A stretch of DNA of 64,000 bases. It comes from JBBSJZ01 sp041739875. Lineage in GTDB: Bacteria > Planctomycetota > Planctomycetia > Pirellulales > Pirellulaceae. The first letter of the stretch is position 1. Every line of letters starts with the position of its first letter. The notes under the pieces were generated by a model. It was not told the origin of the DNA, did no database searches, and was given only the letters and a program-made list of their open reading frames with translations. Shown here piece by piece: positions 61,655 to 64,000 of the stretch. The DNA lies in contig JBGSNA010000148.1 in NCBI GenBank assembly GCA_041739875.1, positions 1-64,000 on the forward strand. Reading direction: 5' to 3'. The translations under genes were made by a program, and so were the position numbers.

Positions 61655-64000
61655 TTAAACGTCCAAGTTGCGGACGTCGAGCGCGTGCTTCTCGATGAAT
61701 TCTCGACGAGGCTCCACTTTGTCGCCCATCAACAAGCGGAACATCTCGTCGGCGGCGCCGGCATCGTTCAAGTTGACTTGGATCAAGGTTCGGTTGGCCG
61801 GATCAAGCGTCGTTTCACGAAGTTCCTCGGCGTTCATTTCACCAAGCCCCTTGAAGCGAGTCACCTGTAACCCTTTCTCACCGGCGGCACGAATCCCGGG
61901 AAGCAACCCACGCAAATCTTCAAGCGACCGACGATTATCCTCGCCGCGAATCAACTCGAATCTCGCTGTCGTCGAACCGGTTCGCTCGAGAGGGATTAAA
62001 TCCTCTAGCGAGAATCCAAGCGGTAGCATGTCCTTGATACCACTATTGATCGTGCGGACTTCATGCAATTCGGCCAAGTGTGCAATGATGCGAGGATCCT
62101 CGACTTTGGGGCCAGCCTCAGCGTCTTCGTCCCCCGGCACTTCATCCGCAGGCTCCTCCGCCGAGTCCTCGTCGTTGTCCAGCCGAAGGTTATTGTCGTT
62201 GATGTAGATTTCGACCTCTTCTTGCGTGTGAAACCAATTTTCTCCGTTACTTGAAGTAAGAAGCAGCGACGGCAAGCGGCCGCTCATAGGATCCAATCGC
62301 ACGGCATGAATTCGCAGACTGATTCCGCGACGTTCCAACGCGAGAATCGCGTCTTCCATCGATGCCAGTGTCGTGGCAAGTTTCCGCATTTCTTCACCTT
62401 CGACACGTCGACCATCCTCAGCTTCGAAAACGGTGTCGGTGAGCCCTCGCTCGAGCAACTGTCCCTTCATTTCTTCTTCAGTTTGGATGTAATAACGTGT
62501 CTTACCGTGTTGGACTCGGAACAACGGTGGCTGGGCAACGTAAACGTGCCCAGCGGCGACAAGTTGAAACATTTGACGATAAAAGAAGCACAATAGCAGC
62601 GTGCGAATGTGGCTGCCGTCGACGTCGGCGTCCGTCATGATGACGATCTTGTTGTAACGTCGCTTGGAAATGTCTTGATCAGCGCCGATCCCGGAGCCGA
62701 TCGCCTGGATCATCGACTGGACTTCTTCGTTGGCGAGTACTTTGTCTTCGCGACTCTTGTAAGCGTTGATGATTTTACCACGGAGTGGCAAGATCGCCTG
62801 GAAGTCCCGCATCCGGCCGCCCTCAGCGCTACCACCGGCCGAATCACCTTCGACCAAGTAGACTTCGCACTCTTCCATTTTCTTACTGATACAGTCGCGA
62901 AGTTTGCCCGGCAAACCACCGCCGCCAAGTGCGTCTTTGCGTTTGCGAAGCAAGTCCTTGGCCTTGCGTGCTGCTTCGCGCGCCTCCGCCGCGAGCAAGC
63001 CTTTCCGAACGATCGCCTTGGCCGTCTTGGGATTTTCCTCGACAAACTTTGCCAAGAACTCGCCGACTCCATTGTTGACGTAACCCTCGACCTCGCCGTT
63101 ACCAAGCTTTGTCTTGGTTTGACCTTCGAATTGAGGATGCGGGACGCGGACACTGATGACTGCGGTGAGCCCCTCACGGAAGTCGTCTCCGCCGGGCGTG
63201 ACGGCTTTGAAAAGCCCTTCTTTCTTACCGTAGTTATTGAGCGTGCGTGTGAGAGCGGCTCGGAAGCCCGAGACGTGCGTACCGCCTTCAATCGTGTGGA
63301 TGTTATTGACGTAAGACTGGACGTTCTCTGTATACTCGGTGCTGTACTGGAGCGCGATTTCATATTCGACGCCCTCCCGGTGACCCACAATGTGAATGAC
63401 TTCCGGGTGCAGCGCGTCGCTTGCACGATTGAGGTGTTCAACAAACTCGATGATGCCACGCTCGTACTGGAAGTCCCCGCCTTCGCCGTTTCGTTCATCA
63501 TGGAACTTGATGTGCACGCCGCTGTTCAAGAACGCGAGTTCCTGGAGCCGTTTGTGAAGTGCGTCAAAGGCATACTTCGTCGTACTGAAAATTTGGCCAT
63601 CGGCCTTGAACGTTGTTTTTGTACCCGTCTTTTTGGTGGCTCGACCTTTTAGCACAGGCCCAGTCGGGACACCACGTTCGTAGCCTTGAGTCCAGGTGAA
63701 CCCATCGCGGCTCACTTCGACCTCGCACCATTGGCTGAGGAAGTTCACGACCGTGACGCCGACGCCGTGCAGACCGCCGGAGGTCTGGTAGGCACCTTTT
63801 TCAAACTTGCCGCCGAACTTCAAGACAGTCATCACCCCTTCGAGGGTACTGACTTCGCGATCGAGTTCTTCGGAGAGCTGTTCGTGAATCGAAACCGGGA
63901 TCCCTCGCCCGTCGTCTTCCACGGTCACACTGCCGTCGGTGTGCACGACGACGGAGACGTTTTTCGCAAAACCCGCCATCGCTTCGTCGATCGAATTATC
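61655..64000 (-). CDS. gyrB: DNA gyrase subunit B, N-terminus outside window
   Basis: Only the start is missing: the frame is open to base 64000 (DNSIDEAMAGFAKN), roughly 45-50 residues short. The ATPase motifs VEDDGRGIPVS and GGLHGVGVTVVNFL, TOPRIM motifs VEGDSAGGSAEGGRMRDFQA and TDADVDGSHIRTLL, and C-terminal RFKGLGEMNAEELRETTLDP are all present. Visible length is 781 residues, the size of GyrB rather than ParE. An acidic insert (DNEDSAEEPADEVPGDEDAE) with a further helical part follows the TOPRIM region, similar to inserts in large GyrB proteins. It supplies gyrase, while the pair at 19.9-24.4 kb supplies topoisomerase IV. Confidence 0.95.
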   Translation of the reverse strand, partial: DNSIDEAMAGFAKNVSVVVHTDGSVTVEDDGRGIPVSIHEQLSEELDREVSTLEGVMTVLKFGGKFEKGAYQTSGGLHGVGVTVVNFLSQWCEVEVSRDGFTWTQGYERGVPTGPVLKGRATKKTGTKTTFKADGQIFSTTKYAFDALHKRLQELAFLNSGVHIKFHDERNGEGGDFQYERGIIEFVEHLNRASDALHPEVIHIVGHREGVEYEIALQYSTEYTENVQSYVNNIHTIEGGTHVSGFRAALTRTLNNYGKKEGLFKAVTPGGDDFREGLTAVISVRVPHPQFEGQTKTKLGNGEVEGYVNNGVGEFLAKFVEENPKTAKAIVRKGLLAAEAREAARKAKDLLRKRKDALGGGGLPGKLRDCISKKMEECEVYLVEGDSAGGSAEGGRMRDFQAILPLRGKIINAYKSREDKVLANEEVQSMIQAIGSGIGADQDISKRRYNKIVIMTDADVDGSHIRTLLLCFFYRQMFQLVAAGHVYVAQPPLFRVQHGKTRYYIQTEEEMKGQLLERGLTDTVFEAEDGRRVEGEEMRKLATTLASMEDAILALERRGISLRIHAVRLDPMSGRLPSLLLTSSNGENWFHTQEEVEIYINDNNLRLDNDEDSAEEPADEVPGDEDAEAGPKVEDPRIIAHLAELHEVRTINSGIKDMLPLGFSLEDLIPLERTGSTTARFELIRGEDNRRSLEDLRGLLPGIRAAGEKGLQVTRFKGLGEMNAEELRETTLDPANRTLIQVNLNDAGAADEMFRLLMGDKVEPRREFIEKHALDVRNLDV

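Overview
The window looks like a chromosome segment of a Pirellula-type planctomycete (Rhodopirellula or a relative). This rests on moderate GC content, frequent TTG and GTG starts, many secreted low-complexity proteins, a YTV-like secreted protein, and PhoD/ThuA-type genes. That placement is inferred from gene content; no rRNA is present to confirm it. I saw no tRNA, rRNA, CRISPR array or intact transposase.

Left third (1-25.9 kb). On the minus strand are a secreted Cys-rich protein cut by the window edge, an HtrA-like protease and a lipoprotein. On the plus strand follow a membrane protein, a C-terminal processing protease, a secreted DPFG-repeat protein and a gamma-carbonic-anhydrase-like protein. 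A minus-strand operon carries prfB (with its programmed +1 frameshift intact), a HIT protein and bioF. Plus-strand genes then give mnmA, a rhomboid protease, a TIM-barrel isomerase-like protein, a secreted peroxiredoxin-like protein and a CobL-type methyltransferase. Two translationally coupled sugar-nucleotide genes come next; the second is a 1104-residue fusion of an FKP-like GHMP kinase with a UDPGP-type nucleotidyltransferase. A parC-parE pair (minus strand) and two small secreted proteins close this part.

Middle (26-48 kb). An overlapping four-gene block (methyltransferase, GT-C membrane protein, DPM1-like GT2, methyltransferase) suggests synthesis of a surface glycolipid or polysaccharide. 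A partial Tad locus (ATPase, TadB, TadC) follows. After it come a Nei-like glycosylase, a small monooxygenase, a DinB-like protein, an esterase, a GAF/sigma-54 regulator with a variant GAFTDA loop, fabI, a thioredoxin-like protein, a prenyltransferase-repeat protein beside an ABC ATPase, rpsD, a dihydrolipoyl dehydrogenase, and a ThuA-PhoD pair.

Right third (48-64 kb). On the minus strand are a CAP-like secreted protein, an unknown gene coupled to hisH, and recQ. Divergent from recQ is a DEDDh exonuclease-BRCT protein, followed by a BamB-like propeller. The most notable region is 54.9-61.5 kb: a compact run of BLUF photoreceptor, H-NOX haem sensor, two paralogous histidine kinases, a REC-HDOD protein, a REC protein with a degenerate HD-GYP domain, and a single REC domain. 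It looks like one signalling module taking blue-light and nitric-oxide inputs. The window ends inside gyrB (minus strand), so it carries genes for both a gyrase B subunit and a topoisomerase IV-like pair.
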